64,000 nt of DNA from positions 46,282 through 110,281 of the forward strand of contig JAIXQA010000064.1 of assembly GCA_027485915.1 (NCBI GenBank), in the 5' to 3' direction. Below are positions 39,121-48,831 of the stretch, one piece after another. The notes beneath the pieces are model-generated. The model saw only the letters and a list, made by a program, of their open reading frames with translations, did no database searches and was not told the origin of the DNA. Source of the stretch: Alphaproteobacteria bacterium. Lineage in GTDB: Bacteria; Pseudomonadota; Alphaproteobacteria; Caulobacterales; Aquidulcibacteraceae. Every line of letters starts with the position of its first letter. The first letter of the stretch is position 1. A program made the position numbers and the translations under genes.

Positions 39121-39345
39121 TCAAAAATCGTAGGCGATGCCTTTGCGCTCCCAATCGCCAAAGCGGGTAGGCTCTGCCCCCTTGGGGCCATTGATTTCAT
39201 TGGCCAAGGCCGAATCTGCTTCAGCTTGAGCGCGGCGCTCGGCCGCTTCTGCCAAAGCTCGTCCCGCAGGTGTGCTGAGGTCAAACAATTCGCCTTCACG
39301 CACTGGTGAAGGCAAAGACACAGGCCGGGCGCTTTTTTCAGTCAT
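39121..39345 (-). CDS. SDHAF4-like protein (DUF1674)
   Basis: 74 residues. The C-terminus [25 protein letters not shown] is the DUF1674 signature, the bacterial counterpart of SDHAF4, a chaperone for the flavoprotein subunit of succinate dehydrogenase in mitochondria. The N-terminal half is helical and charged. ATG 39345 is chosen; the frame runs 31 codons further upstream without coding character. It is divergent from htpX, with only 46 bp between starts. No sdh gene is in the window. Confidence 0.88.
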   Translation of the reverse strand: MTEKSARPVSLPSPVREGELFDLSTPAGRALAEAAERRAQAEADSALANEINGPKGAEPTRFGDWERKGIAYDF

Positions 39346-39391
39346 AACAACCCCTACATATAGAGCCAGCTTAATCGGAGTCGAGCTTTCT

Positions 39392-40321
39392 ATGAATACG
39401 ACCAAGACTTTCATGCTTCTAGCGGCCATGACCGCCATATTTATGGGGGTTGGCTATTTGATCGGTGGCGCTGGCGGCATGGTGATCGCCTTTGTTGTGG
39501 CGGCCGGCATGAATGTGTTTTCCTATTGGAATTCTGACAAAATGGTCTTGAGTGCCTATCGCGCGGTTGAAGTTGGGCCTGACCATCGTGATCCAATGAT
39601 CGCAACTTTTGCCCAGGACGTTCTGACGATGGCGCAAAAGGCCAACATGCCGCGGCCCCGCATTTATGTGATCCAGAACCCGCAACCCAACGCTTTTGCT
39701 ACCGGCCGCAATCCTGAAAATGCGGCTGTGGCGGCAACGACAGGGCTACTATCGATTCTGAATCGGCAAGAGATTGCGGGCGTCATGGCACATGAGCTCG
39801 CCCATGTGAAAAGCCACGACACCTTGACTATGACTGTTGCCGCAACATTGGCCGGTGCAATTGGCATGTTGGCAAATTTTGCCATGTTCTTTGGTGGCGA
39901 TCGAGAGCGGCCAAACCCGATTGCGATGATCGCCATGATGATCTTCGCGCCCATGGCTGCTGCGGTCGTCCAAATGGCAATCAGCCGGTCCAGGGAATAT
40001 GAGGCAGACCGTTTGGGTGCAGAGATCGCAGGCGATCCGCAGTGGCTGGCCTCGGCCTTGCAGAAAATTCAACAGGGTGCTCGCCAAGTCCACAATGAAG
40101 ATGCGGAACGAAATCCAGCGACGGCCCATATGTTCATCATCAACCCGCTGGCGGGTGGCCTGCGCGACAATTTGTTCTCAACCCACCCAGCAACTGAGAA
40201 CCGCGTGGCACAATTGCTCGCGCTCAAAGCCAACGACCTCCCCGGCAATACTTTGGGACTGAATGAAGGGCCATCGCAGGCATCAGGGCCCTGGGGTCGC
40301 AAAAAAGGGCCGTGGGGATGA
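39392..40321 (+). CDS. htpX: Zinc metalloprotease HtpX
   Basis: 309 residues, M48 membrane protease of the inner membrane that degrades misfolded membrane proteins. Two N-terminal membrane helices, zinc site HELAH (H134, E135, H138), later [17 protein letters not shown] with the third ligand Glu, and a C-terminal [17 protein letters not shown] upstream of ATG 39392 sets the start; the frame is open from 39272 but lies over the divergent SDHAF4 gene. The last 30 residues are variable, ending KKGPWG. Confidence 0.92.
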   Translation: MNTTKTFMLLAAMTAIFMGVGYLIGGAGGMVIAFVVAAGMNVFSYWNSDKMVLSAYRAVEVGPDHRDPMIATFAQDVLTMAQKANMPRPRIYVIQNPQPNAFATGRNPENAAVAATTGLLSILNRQEIAGVMAHELAHVKSHDTLTMTVAATLAGAIGMLANFAMFFGGDRERPNPIAMIAMMIFAPMAAAVVQMAISRSREYEADRLGAEIAGDPQWLASALQKIQQGARQVHNEDAERNPATAHMFIINPLAGGLRDNLFSTHPATENRVAQLLALKANDLPGNTLGLNEGPSQASGPWGRKKGPWG

Positions 40322-40401
40322 CGAATTTGGATCCCTCATTGCATCTGTGCTTCTGCCTTTGCACTTGACCCGGGGCGGTTGGGCGCGCAGGAGCCTGCGC
40401 C

Positions 40402-41796
40402 ATGCCGTCTGATCCAAACAATTCCGAACGTTCCCGTCCCCGCAAGCCCCATTCAGGCTCTCCTCGCCGAGACGCTGAACAGCGAGGCGTAAGTGACCGT
40501 CGCCCGCCACGGGCGCTCGTCAATCCCGATCCGGCCCGCTTTGCCGCTGTATGCCTTATCTCTCATATTGTTGACCAACGTTGGACGTTAGAAGAGGCGA
40601 TGCGCAAGGAACAGGCTTTTGTTCGTTTGGATGGCCGCGACCGCGGCTTTGCAGCCCATTTGACGTTGGCGACTTTGCGAGCACTCGGCCTCGTTGATGC
40701 GGTTTTGGCTACCAAGTTGGCAAAGCCTTTGCCAGACAGCGCCCATTTCGCGAAGGCACTTTTGCGTGTTGGTGCTGCTCAACTGATCGAAGGCCTAGCC
40801 CCTCCACATGCTGCCGTGGGTCGATCCGTTGATTTGGCGAAATTTGAAGCCACGGGTCGTGGCTTTGCCGGCCTGATCAATGCTGTATTGCGCCGCATCG
40901 CGACAGAGCCGCTCGTGAGGCCCCATGACCGGGAGCGTGTGCCTGCCTTGTGGTGGAACCGCTGGCGCGCTGCCTATGGCGCTGAAGCAGCCGACGCAAT
41001 TGCTCAAAGTCTCGCTCGCCAGCCTGCCCTCGATTTAACGACCAAGGGTGACCCTGAATTCTTGGCTGACGCTGTTGACGGCATTGTTCTGCCGACAGGC
41101 AGCGTAAGGTTGAAGGAGACGCCGAGCGATGTAACCACCCTCCCACTCTGGGGTGAGGGCAATTACTGGGTGCAAGATGCTGCCGCTGCTTTGCCAGCGC
41201 GACTACTGGCGGCTAAGGTGGGCCAAAAAGTGCTGGATATGTGTGCTGCCCCGGGTGGAAAGACCATGCAATTGGCCGCAACAGGAGCTGATGTTACAGC
41301 GCTTGATCTTGATGCAACTCGGGTCAACCGTGTAGCTGAAAACCTTGCGCGCACCAGTTTGATAGCCCGTTTGCAGGTCGCAGATGCGCGAACAGTTTTT
41401 GCTGAACCCTATTTTGATGCGATTTTACTGGATGCACCTTGCAGCGCTACTGGCACCCTGCGTCGTAACCCCGAAGCACTGTGGATTAAGACCCCAAGTG
41501 ACGTTGCCCGCTTTGCCACTGTTCAGATTGAGCTTGTGAAGGCCGCCGCCGCTGCCCTCAAGCAGGGTGGCCGATTGGTCTATGCTGTTTGTTCTTTAGA
41601 ACCAGAAGAGGCCGATCCCGCCGTTGCTGCTGCCCTCGAAGCGGGTCTCGTGCTGGACCCGATTGCGGCAAACGAGGTGCCAGATTTGAGCCAAGCCGTG
41701 ACGGAGGAAGGGTGCCTGCGCCTCCTTCCACATTATTGGGCTGAACGTGGTGGCATGGATGGCTTTTTCATCGCTCGATTTGTAAAGCCCGCTTAA
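40402..41796 (+). CDS. rsmB: 16S rRNA m5C methyltransferase RsmB-like
   Basis: 464 residues. An N-terminal NusB-like helical domain (SHIVDQRWTLEEAMRKEQAF onward) is joined to a SAM-dependent m5C methyltransferase domain: MCAAPGGKTMQLA motif I, LDAPCSATGTLRRNP with one Cys and YAVCSLEPEE with the other catalytic Cys. RsmB methylates 16S rRNA cytosine 967. The first 45 residues are a charged tail. It is followed by rpe, as in Caulobacter relatives where this group of genes often stays together. Confidence 0.9.
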   Translation: MPSDPNNSERSRPRKPHSGSPRRDAEQRGVSDRRPPRALVNPDPARFAAVCLISHIVDQRWTLEEAMRKEQAFVRLDGRDRGFAAHLTLATLRALGLVDAVLATKLAKPLPDSAHFAKALLRVGAAQLIEGLAPPHAAVGRSVDLAKFEATGRGFAGLINAVLRRIATEPLVRPHDRERVPALWWNRWRAAYGAEAADAIAQSLARQPALDLTTKGDPEFLADAVDGIVLPTGSVRLKETPSDVTTLPLWGEGNYWVQDAAAALPARLLAAKVGQKVLDMCAAPGGKTMQLAATGADVTALDLDATRVNRVAENLARTSLIARLQVADARTVFAEPYFDAILLDAPCSATGTLRRNPEALWIKTPSDVARFATVQIELVKAAAAALKQGGRLVYAVCSLEPEEADPAVAAALEAGLVLDPIAANEVPDLSQAVTEEGCLRLLPHYWAERGGMDGFFIARFVKPA

Positions 41797-41861
41797 GTTC
41801 GCGGCGCGACGCCCGAATTGCCATCTTGCAGTAACCCCCCGAAACAGAGCATGAAGAAACC

Positions 41862-42527
41862 ATGTCTAAGCTTCTCATCAGCCCGTCTATCTTGTCTGCA
41901 GACTTTGCCAAACTGGGTGAAGAAGTCGCAGCCATAACGGCGGCGGGTGCTGACCTGATTCATATTGATGTGATGGACGGCCATTTTGTCCCTAACATCA
42001 CGATCGGGCCGCAAGTGGTGAAAGCTTTGCGCCCTCATTCGGATAGGCCATTCGATGTGCATTTGATGATTGCTCCGGCCGATCCCTACCTGCAAGCTTT
42101 TGCAGAGGCGGGCGCAGACATCATTTCCATCCATCCCGAGGCAGGACCGCATTTGCATCGTAGCCTTCAAACCATTCGTAGCCTTGGCAAAAAAGCTGGC
42201 GTCGTCTTGAACCCATCGACGCATGAATCCGCTTTGGCTCATGTCATGGATATGGTCGATTTGATTTTGGTCATGAGTATAAATCCCGGCTTTGGAGGGC
42301 AGACATTCCTGCCCAGCCAATTGGGCAAAATCGAAGCTTTGCGAAAAATGATTGACCAAACGGGCCGTGAAATCCTTTTGGAGGTAGACGGTGGTGTAAA
42401 CCCACAGACGGCGCGCGACTGTTTTAATGCGGGGGCTGATACTTTGGTTGCTGGTACGGCCGTTTTCAAAGGTGGGCCGCCGCATTACCAAGCCAATATC
42501 GCTGCACTCAAAGCGGCAGCAGGCTAG
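41862..42527 (+). CDS. rpe: Ribulose-phosphate 3-epimerase
   Basis: 221 residues, TIM barrel that interconverts ribulose-5-P and xylulose-5-P in the pentose phosphate cycle. [53 protein letters not shown] and LEVDGGVN are the metal- and phosphate-binding elements in order. Standard length. It stands 9 bp before a heparinase-like gene on the same strand. Confidence 0.95.
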   Translation: MSKLLISPSILSADFAKLGEEVAAITAAGADLIHIDVMDGHFVPNITIGPQVVKALRPHSDRPFDVHLMIAPADPYLQAFAEAGADIISIHPEAGPHLHRSLQTIRSLGKKAGVVLNPSTHESALAHVMDMVDLILVMSINPGFGGQTFLPSQLGKIEALRKMIDQTGREILLEVDGGVNPQTARDCFNAGADTLVAGTAVFKGGPPHYQANIAALKAAAG

Positions 42528-42536
42528 GGGCGCCGG

Positions 42537-44120
42537 ATGCTTATCCAAACCAAGCAACTGTCGGGGGCGGGCATTCAGGCGCGCCTCGGGCATGAACTGC
42601 GTGGTTTGTTTGAACCCGGTGCTTTTCAAGGCGACGGATCGCTTGCCCCGCGGCAGTGGCATCCCTTACCGGACTTTCGTCCTTCGGTTCAGGAAGAGGG
42701 GCTAGAGCTCCTGCAGGGCAAGACCCCTGCTCGGACAGGTCTCGGTAATTTTGATGCGGTATCTGGGCCGTTTTCGATCCCGGCTGCTCGGGGCCAGAGT
42801 TGGGCCGTCTCATTTGAGTTTTTGCGTGATCTGTCGCCCTCATATGGCGATCTGGTACCGATTTTGGAGCTTTGGTTAGATCAGTGGTTCCGACGGCAAA
42901 CTCAAGAGCCACAATCCGGCTTGGCAAAGTGGAAAGCCGGGAGCCAAGGACCTAGCCGAAGCGAGGCGCTCATCTGGCGCGGCCGCCGCGTCATTAATTG
43001 GCTGGCCCATCTGTTACCAATGCTGCCAGCTTTTTCGCCCAATCTTCAAGTTAAAATTTGGCAAGGCCTTTTGGTCGATATTGGACGATTGGTTGAACCA
43101 AATCGCGGATTCTTGGCCAGCCTAGCTGGGGGTTGGGAACCCTTGAGTCGCCGAGCACTTTGGACGAGGGCGGCGGCTCTTTTGGGGGTAAGCAGCAGTG
43201 CGCCAGCACTGTTGAGACCATCGACTGTTGCAGAAGCGCTCGACCAGGTTGAAGAACTTATTGCCCCAGATGGGATGTTTGCTGACGGTTCACCATTGGG
43301 GACCTTGTCTGCTGCAGCCGATCTTGCGATGCTGACCCGTGTTGTTGAAGTCGAGGCGATTTCCCAGCGCGTTAAACAAGCCCTAGCCACTTTGCAGCGC
43401 TCGGATGGGTCACTCGTCACCTTCAGCAAACAGCGCGGCTATGGCGGTCTGGCTGAGTCCGTTTTGGGTCCAGGCCGTTGGCGGCGGTCATCGGTGCTCA
43501 AAACTGGGCATGTTGGCCTAATCGAGGCGGGTTCTTTGCGCGTGTGGACCCGCGCACCAATTGGCCCGTCTGAGGTCGGGCCAATTTGCGAAGTTGAGGC
43601 CAATGGCTTGGAGTTGATCACAAACGGCCCTTCAGGCCTTTCGGGACTTATGTTTGATCGCTTGGTTGACTTAATCGACCCGCAAATTCGCAGACGGGAC
43701 CAAGATGGTCAGGCTTTGGTGGAGGCGAAAACAAGCTTTGAGGTCGATGGTCATCGCCACAACTGCATCCGCACCATGACGGTCAAGCATGAAGGCCGGC
43801 TCATTCAGGGTGAAGAAGCGCTCTTTGCAGGTAACAGTGGGGCCCGTGTTCAAGTGCGCAATCTCTTGTTTAATCTTGGTGAGGGGTGCCAAGCGGTGCA
43901 AAGCCGCGATGGCGAGAGCATCTTAATCCGTACACCAGCGAGGCAAGCATGGCGTTTCAGGTGCCCGGGGTTTGATCCCGAGATAAAAGAAGCTAATGTC
44001 GAACTTTCTCCTGGATTGTCACAAAATCGCCGTCATCAGTTGATTTGTAGGGTGAAAGGTAGCGACGCAGGCAAGGACTTAATCATTCGTTGGGACCTTC
44101 AGCTTGAGGATTTGATTTGA
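42537..44120 (+). CDS. Heparinase II/III-like protein
   Basis: 527 residues. The first half is an alpha-helical toroid, with WRGRRVINWLAHLL and LDQVEELIAPDGMFADGSP; the second half is beta-rich around LQRSDGSLVTFSKQ and VGLIEAGSLRVW. This architecture and its place after rpe fit the heparinase II/III-like proteins of the Caulobacter group. Those are anionic-polysaccharide lyases or hydrolases; catalytic residues are not clear to me and no signal peptide is present, so a cytoplasmic role or degenerate enzyme is possible. AGGGG precedes ATG 42537. It overlaps the next gene by TTGA. Confidence 0.75.
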   Translation: MLIQTKQLSGAGIQARLGHELRGLFEPGAFQGDGSLAPRQWHPLPDFRPSVQEEGLELLQGKTPARTGLGNFDAVSGPFSIPAARGQSWAVSFEFLRDLSPSYGDLVPILELWLDQWFRRQTQEPQSGLAKWKAGSQGPSRSEALIWRGRRVINWLAHLLPMLPAFSPNLQVKIWQGLLVDIGRLVEPNRGFLASLAGGWEPLSRRALWTRAAALLGVSSSAPALLRPSTVAEALDQVEELIAPDGMFADGSPLGTLSAAADLAMLTRVVEVEAISQRVKQALATLQRSDGSLVTFSKQRGYGGLAESVLGPGRWRRSSVLKTGHVGLIEAGSLRVWTRAPIGPSEVGPICEVEANGLELITNGPSGLSGLMFDRLVDLIDPQIRRRDQDGQALVEAKTSFEVDGHRHNCIRTMTVKHEGRLIQGEEALFAGNSGARVQVRNLLFNLGEGCQAVQSRDGESILIRTPARQAWRFRCPGFDPEIKEANVELSPGLSQNRRHQLICRVKGSDAGKDLIIRWDLQLEDLI

Positions 44121-46012
44121 ACCGCCATAAGCTAAAAATCTTCTCGACGGGCTACCTAATTGATATCGCGTTGGCGGTATTAAGTTTTTGGCTAGCGCTC
44201 TATCTGGCCTACGGCATCGGGCTGGAACCTGCCTCGATTGAAGGCACAATCATAGCGCTGGTCTGCTATGGCATTTCCATGGCTGTGGCTTTGGTTGCAT
44301 TTCGTCTTAATCAGCTGGTCTGGCGTTGGACATCGGCCGATGATTTGGTTCGCCTCAGCCAGGCTATTGCTGCTGCAGGCATTGGGACTGTCGCGGTTTT
44401 GTTCTTTGTCGACCCTTCCGTGACAGTGCCTCGTATTTCGCCAGCCTTGGCCGCCTTGGTTTCCCTTGTTTTGATGGCTGCAGCACGTGGCTTCGCCCGA
44501 GTGCTTTCGGGTGGTGGCTTGCGTGCCTTGTTCCGCACGATTGCCCCAAATGCACCGGCTACGATCCTTGTTGGCCCAACCGACGCAATCACCCAAGCAA
44601 TCCATGCGGCGCGCCTAACAGGACCATTACCAATCCGCCCCATCGCAATTGTATCCACTATGGGCACCCAAGTGGGCAAGATTTTTGCCGGCGCGCGCGT
44701 GTTTGGAGGGCTTGAAACGCTTGAGCCTTTGGTGACAGACGCTCTTTCTCGCAATTCGGAAGTCCGCATTGCATTAATTGGCCGCGACCCAGCAAGGCGC
44801 GCCGCCCAAGTCGCCCTGCAAGTTGCCGCCCGAAAGGGCGTGGCATTGATGCGAATTCCAGAAGGCGCAGGTGCAACCTTAGGGGCAGTCCATCCCGCCG
44901 ATGTTCTCGGCCGCACTCGGCGAGAACTGGACTTGCGCGGCCCTCGTGGTTTGGTGCGGTTTAAGCAAGTATTGGTCACAGGTGCTGGTGGCACGATCGG
45001 CAGTGAAATCGTCAAGCAAATTGCTGAGCTATCGCCTAGTCGGATTGTTCTGGTTGACTCTTCGGAAAATAATCTTTTCCAGATTTCCTCAGAAATCCGC
45101 GCTACGCATCCGAGCATCGATATTGTTGCCCGTCTTTGTGACATTCGAGATGTCCAGCGCATCAATGCTATCTTTGAAAAATATCGCCCCCATGTTGTTG
45201 TTCACGCGGCCGCAAATAAGCACGTCCCCATGATGGAAGGCCACTTTTGCGAAGCGCTTGAAGTGAACCTCGGCGGAACTTGCGTTGTAGCCGACGCGGC
45301 GATGGCTGTAGATGTTGAATCATTTGTCTTCATTTCAACCGACAAAGCGGTGAACCCCGTTAATGTCATGGGGGCAGCAAAGCGTATTGCTGAACTCTAT
45401 GTACGGGATTGTTCACGGCGGGCAAATGGGGCTTTTCACTCAGTTCGCTTCGGGAATGTCTTGGGATCAAGCGGTTCAGTCATGCCGGTATTTGAGCGCC
45501 AGATCGCGCGCGGTGGCCCGGTGACAATCACGCATTCTGAGATGACCCGTTGGTTCATGACCGTTGAAGAGGCCAGTTCTTTGGTGTTGCAGGCGGCCGC
45601 CATTGGCGCTGAGAAAGGTCGCTCCATGTCCGGCGGTCAGTTTGTGTTGGACATGGGCGAGCCTGTGCGGATTATGGAATTGGCTGAGGCCATGATCCGT
45701 ATGAAGGGCAAAGAGCCCTGGCGTGATATCGCAATTGTCGAGACGGGGTTGCGTCCTGGCGAGCGTTTGCATGAAGAATTGTTTCACAGCTTTGAGCGTG
45801 TCGAAAACACCCCTGTTGAAGGTGTTTTAGTGGCCAGCGATCCAATGGAGCCACCTGAAAATCTTCGGACCCTGATTGATCATGTTTTGGATGCGGCGCG
45901 GAGAGATAAAGAGACTGCCGCCTTAATGTGGCTTCAGCGTATTCTGCCTGACTTTAAGCGGCGCGGCGATCAAGCCATGTTAAAGAGCGTTGATATTCGA
46001 AGCGTCGAGTAG
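44117..46012 (+). CDS. Membrane-bound nucleotide-sugar 4,6-dehydratase (PglF/WbpM/CapD-like)
   Basis: 631 residues. Four or so N-terminal membrane helices (to about residue 105), then a Rossmann domain with TGAGGTIGSEIVKQI near 289 and VDSSENNLFQI. The dehydratase signature FISTDKAVNPVNVMGAAKRIAE has Met in place of the usual Tyr of Tyr-x3-Lys, as in WbpM and PglF, which make UDP-4-keto-6-deoxy-sugars for surface glycans. The start is TTG at 44117 overlapping the previous stop (TTGA); the first downstream ATG would delete membrane helices. It could provide sugar for the nearby transferase. Confidence 0.88.
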   Translation: MNRHKLKIFSTGYLIDIALAVLSFWLALYLAYGIGLEPASIEGTIIALVCYGISMAVALVAFRLNQLVWRWTSADDLVRLSQAIAAAGIGTVAVLFFVDPSVTVPRISPALAALVSLVLMAAARGFARVLSGGGLRALFRTIAPNAPATILVGPTDAITQAIHAARLTGPLPIRPIAIVSTMGTQVGKIFAGARVFGGLETLEPLVTDALSRNSEVRIALIGRDPARRAAQVALQVAARKGVALMRIPEGAGATLGAVHPADVLGRTRRELDLRGPRGLVRFKQVLVTGAGGTIGSEIVKQIAELSPSRIVLVDSSENNLFQISSEIRATHPSIDIVARLCDIRDVQRINAIFEKYRPHVVVHAAANKHVPMMEGHFCEALEVNLGGTCVVADAAMAVDVESFVFISTDKAVNPVNVMGAAKRIAELYVRDCSRRANGAFHSVRFGNVLGSSGSVMPVFERQIARGGPVTITHSEMTRWFMTVEEASSLVLQAAAIGAEKGRSMSGGQFVLDMGEPVRIMELAEAMIRMKGKEPWRDIAIVETGLRPGERLHEELFHSFERVENTPVEGVLVASDPMEPPENLRTLIDHVLDAARRDKETAALMWLQRILPDFKRRGDQAMLKSVDIRSVE

Positions 46013-46029
46013 CGCGCCTCCAGCTGGCT

Positions 46030-47289
46030 TTAGGCTTTGCGCTGATCGCCTTGTTGCAGCGCTTGAACCGCATTTCCGCTAAGTTCTGCCATTGCCTTTA
46101 TTCTGGCGGCGGCCGCAAGTTGTTGGCGTTGCTCGGGGTTCTGGGCTAGTGTTCGTAGCCAACGAATGGCCTCGTCCATACGTGGTTCCGCCCAACGCGC
46201 CGCCTTCTGGGTGTAGACCTTATCGGGGTCGTCAAGTGGCACCAAGTCCGCGTTGACCAATGCCACGCATTTGGAATCCATGAAATCGAGGTTGCCTGAC
46301 CATTTGGTTGCTACTAATGGGCGACCTGCCATCATGACTTCAGCCAAGTTAAGACCAAATCCTTCCGTGCGATGCAATGAAATATAGACATCGCAAGCGG
46401 CATAGAGATCGTGGAGATCCTCCAGTCCTTCGCCGGCTGGCCGCAGAATGATCTGAGAACCACCAACTTTGGCAGCTTCACGTAGTCGCTGCAGGGAGTC
46501 TGGAAAGCGATCGCCCGACAGGTGACGGAGAATCAGCCGCGCGTCAGGCTGGTCATGAAATGCTGCAACAAACGCGGATATGGCCCCAATTGCATTCTTG
46601 CGCGTCAGGCTGGAGGCAAGCGAAAAGCTTTGGATAGCAACAAATGCGGTCTCTGAAACGCCCAAGGCTTCGCGGCCTTTCGCCCGGCGTTCCGCCGTCA
46701 TTGTCGGTGGTGGCAAGAGTGCTACTGGATGGTGCACGACATGCACCGGGACATCAAACAGCTTCTTCAGTGCTTGGGCGGAAAAATGGCTGGGTGTCCA
46801 AATTTCGTGCGCAAATCGCCCAGCAAGTCTCCAGAAATTTGGGACAATTTCCAATTCCCAGACCCAATAACCAATAATTTTTCGGTTCCGAAGTTTTTCT
46901 TTGCCGAGCTTGGCTAAAGCATGGATAGCGACGTCTGGATTCAAGGCAACGATGAGAACATCATCGGGAGCAGGTTCCTCTGAGCGGATCGCAAGTTTTG
47001 GGTCAATCGGTGCCCCAATCCATTCAGACGCATCAATCCGTCGCACGATTATGCCGCGTGAGCGTAACTCATAATCAAGTAGTTTGGCGGCAACCCCATG
47101 ACCAATGGGGGAAGAAAATGACCCCAGAATAGTGACGGACTGAAGTGAATGACGTGGATGAGGCCCAGCAGCAGGGATGCTGGCGGCCAACAAAGGCTCC
47201 GTGATAAACCGAATCCGCTTGCCGATCATCATACGTGTCGGGAGCGGCAGTTTGCGCCACAGCCGCCGACAGTCTTCAATGATCCCCAT
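46030..47289 (-). CDS. Group 1 (GT4) glycosyltransferase
   Basis: 419 residues, GT-B fold. The C-terminal half contains YAACDVYISLHRTEGFGLNLAEVMMAGRPLVATKWSGNLDFM, the E-x7-E GT4 signature. The N-terminal half carries IGHGVAAKLLDYELRSRG and IIGYWVWELEIVP, a pattern of GT4 enzymes that act on surface polysaccharide. No signal or membrane helix. Sugar donor unknown; GDP-mannose and UDP-sugars made by neighbours are candidates. It converges on the dehydratase gene. Confidence 0.87.
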   Translation of the reverse strand: MGIIEDCRRLWRKLPLPTRMMIGKRIRFITEPLLAASIPAAGPHPRHSLQSVTILGSFSSPIGHGVAAKLLDYELRSRGIIVRRIDASEWIGAPIDPKLAIRSEEPAPDDVLIVALNPDVAIHALAKLGKEKLRNRKIIGYWVWELEIVPNFWRLAGRFAHEIWTPSHFSAQALKKLFDVPVHVVHHPVALLPPPTMTAERRAKGREALGVSETAFVAIQSFSLASSLTRKNAIGAISAFVAAFHDQPDARLILRHLSGDRFPDSLQRLREAAKVGGSQIILRPAGEGLEDLHDLYAACDVYISLHRTEGFGLNLAEVMMAGRPLVATKWSGNLDFMDSKCVALVNADLVPLDDPDKVYTQKAARWAEPRMDEAIRWLRTLAQNPEQRQQLAAAARIKAMAELSGNAVQALQQGDQRKA

Positions 47290-47373
47290 TCCGGTCTCCG
47301 CAATCTATAGCTCTGCAATTATTCCTAGTTGTAAAGAAGTGCTGTCGCTTTTGGGAAGCTTAGTTTACAGGCT

Positions 47374-48678
47374 TCACTTGCGGCCAATACTAACATAGGT
47401 GAATCCATCTTGGCGTAGGTCATCTGGATTATAAATGTTGCGCAAATCGACCATGACGGGCTTTTTCATCTGCGTGGCAATCCGTTCAAAGTCGAGGGCC
47501 CGGAATTGGTCCCATTCGGTAAGAATTACGATCGCATCCGCATTATCCGCGACCTCGTACGGACCGCCCACCATCTCAATGCCGGCAAGTTCCTTTTTGG
47601 CTTCCTCCATTCCTTCTGGGTCATAGGCTCTGACCTTGGCACCAGCCGCAAGCAAAGCTGGCACGATGTCGAGGCTGGGGGAATCCCGCATATCGTCAGT
47701 ATTCGGCTTAAAGGTCAGGCCCAAGATACCAATGGTCTTGCCAGCAATGTCCCCGCCGCATGCCTCGATGATTTTGCCTGCCATACGTTTCTTCCGGTTT
47801 GTGTTCGACGCAACCGTCGCTTCGACGATCGTCACGGGCGTGTGGGCTTCCTGAGCGGTGCGCATTAGGGCCAAGGTGTCTTTTGGGAAACAGGACCCTC
47901 CATAACCTGGGCCTGCATTGAGGAATTTTTTGCCAATCCGATTATCTAAACCAATACCGCGTGCGACCTCTTGCACATTAGCACCTACCTGTTCGCATAG
48001 GTCTGCCATTTCGTTGATATAGGCGATCTTGACCGCCAAGAAGGCATTGGCGGCATATTTTATCAACTCGCTCGTCCGACGGTCTGTGAAAAGGATTGGT
48101 GTTTCGTTTAAGAATAACGGCCGATAAAGCTCGCGCATCAATTGACGAGCGCGTTCATCCTCAGTGCCAACCACCACACGGTCAGGCCGCTTGAAGTCAC
48201 CAATTGCAGCGCCTTCGCGCAAGAATTCGGGGTTGGAAACGACAGCGAAGTCACCCTTCGGATTGACTTCCTCCATGATGGATTGCACCAAATCTCCTGT
48301 TCCAACCGGCACAGTGGATTTGTTGACCACCACAGTATAGCCTTGCATATGTTCGGCAATTTCCCGTGCAGCCTGTTCGACATATGTCAGATCTGCATGC
48401 CCGTCACCGCGACGCGATGGGGTTCCTACGGCGATGAATACAGCGTCTGCATCTTTTACCGCTTCGCGTAATTCCGTTGTAAACGAGAGGCGACCCGACC
48501 TGACGTTTGAGGCAACTAAATCCTCAAGACCTGGTTCAAAGATCGGCATAATGCCTTGGTGCAGCCGCTCAATCTTGCCGGCGTCCTTGTCGACGCAAAT
48601 GACTTGGTGCCCGAAGTCCGCAAAACAGGCGCCTGACACCAATCCAACATATCCTGTGCCGACCATTGTAACGCGCAT
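47374..48678 (-). CDS. ugd: UDP-glucose 6-dehydrogenase
   Basis: 434 residues. Oxidises UDP-glucose to UDP-glucuronate. Rossmann GTGYVGLVSGACFADFGH at 7-24, LVASN-type dimer region, catalytic Cys in GPGYGGSCFPKDTLAL, and LTFKPNTDDMRDSPSLDI of the C-terminal NAD-binding domain. Length and order are those of the bacterial enzyme. It follows galU on the same strand with 153 bp between, and the pair would take glucose-1-P to UDP-glucuronate. No 5' hairpin is clear. Confidence 0.95.
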   Translation of the reverse strand: MRVTMVGTGYVGLVSGACFADFGHQVICVDKDAGKIERLHQGIMPIFEPGLEDLVASNVRSGRLSFTTELREAVKDADAVFIAVGTPSRRGDGHADLTYVEQAAREIAEHMQGYTVVVNKSTVPVGTGDLVQSIMEEVNPKGDFAVVSNPEFLREGAAIGDFKRPDRVVVGTEDERARQLMRELYRPLFLNETPILFTDRRTSELIKYAANAFLAVKIAYINEMADLCEQVGANVQEVARGIGLDNRIGKKFLNAGPGYGGSCFPKDTLALMRTAQEAHTPVTIVEATVASNTNRKKRMAGKIIEACGGDIAGKTIGILGLTFKPNTDDMRDSPSLDIVPALLAAGAKVRAYDPEGMEEAKKELAGIEMVGGPYEVADNADAIVILTEWDQFRALDFERIATQMKKPVMVDLRNIYNPDDLRQDGFTYVSIGRK

Positions 48679-48831
48679 AATTCAAAACCTTATTTATGAC
48701 GGTGTGATTGGTTTAGAGCCGATGGACTGGCTCACGATGATAACCCCTTTACCAGTGCTTTAGACAAGGAGTTTGAAGATCGTAGTCTGAATGTGGAAAA
48801 CTGCGGCACTTCATCCGAACCCAGTCGAAGC

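Noticed and set aside
41793..42662. 289-residue minus-strand frame over rpe
   Set aside because: Antisense shadow of ribulose-phosphate epimerase; sense strand has full motif set.
44311..45165. 284-residue minus-strand frame over the membrane dehydratase
   Set aside because: Arg/Pro/Ser-rich mirror of the dehydratase coding sequence.
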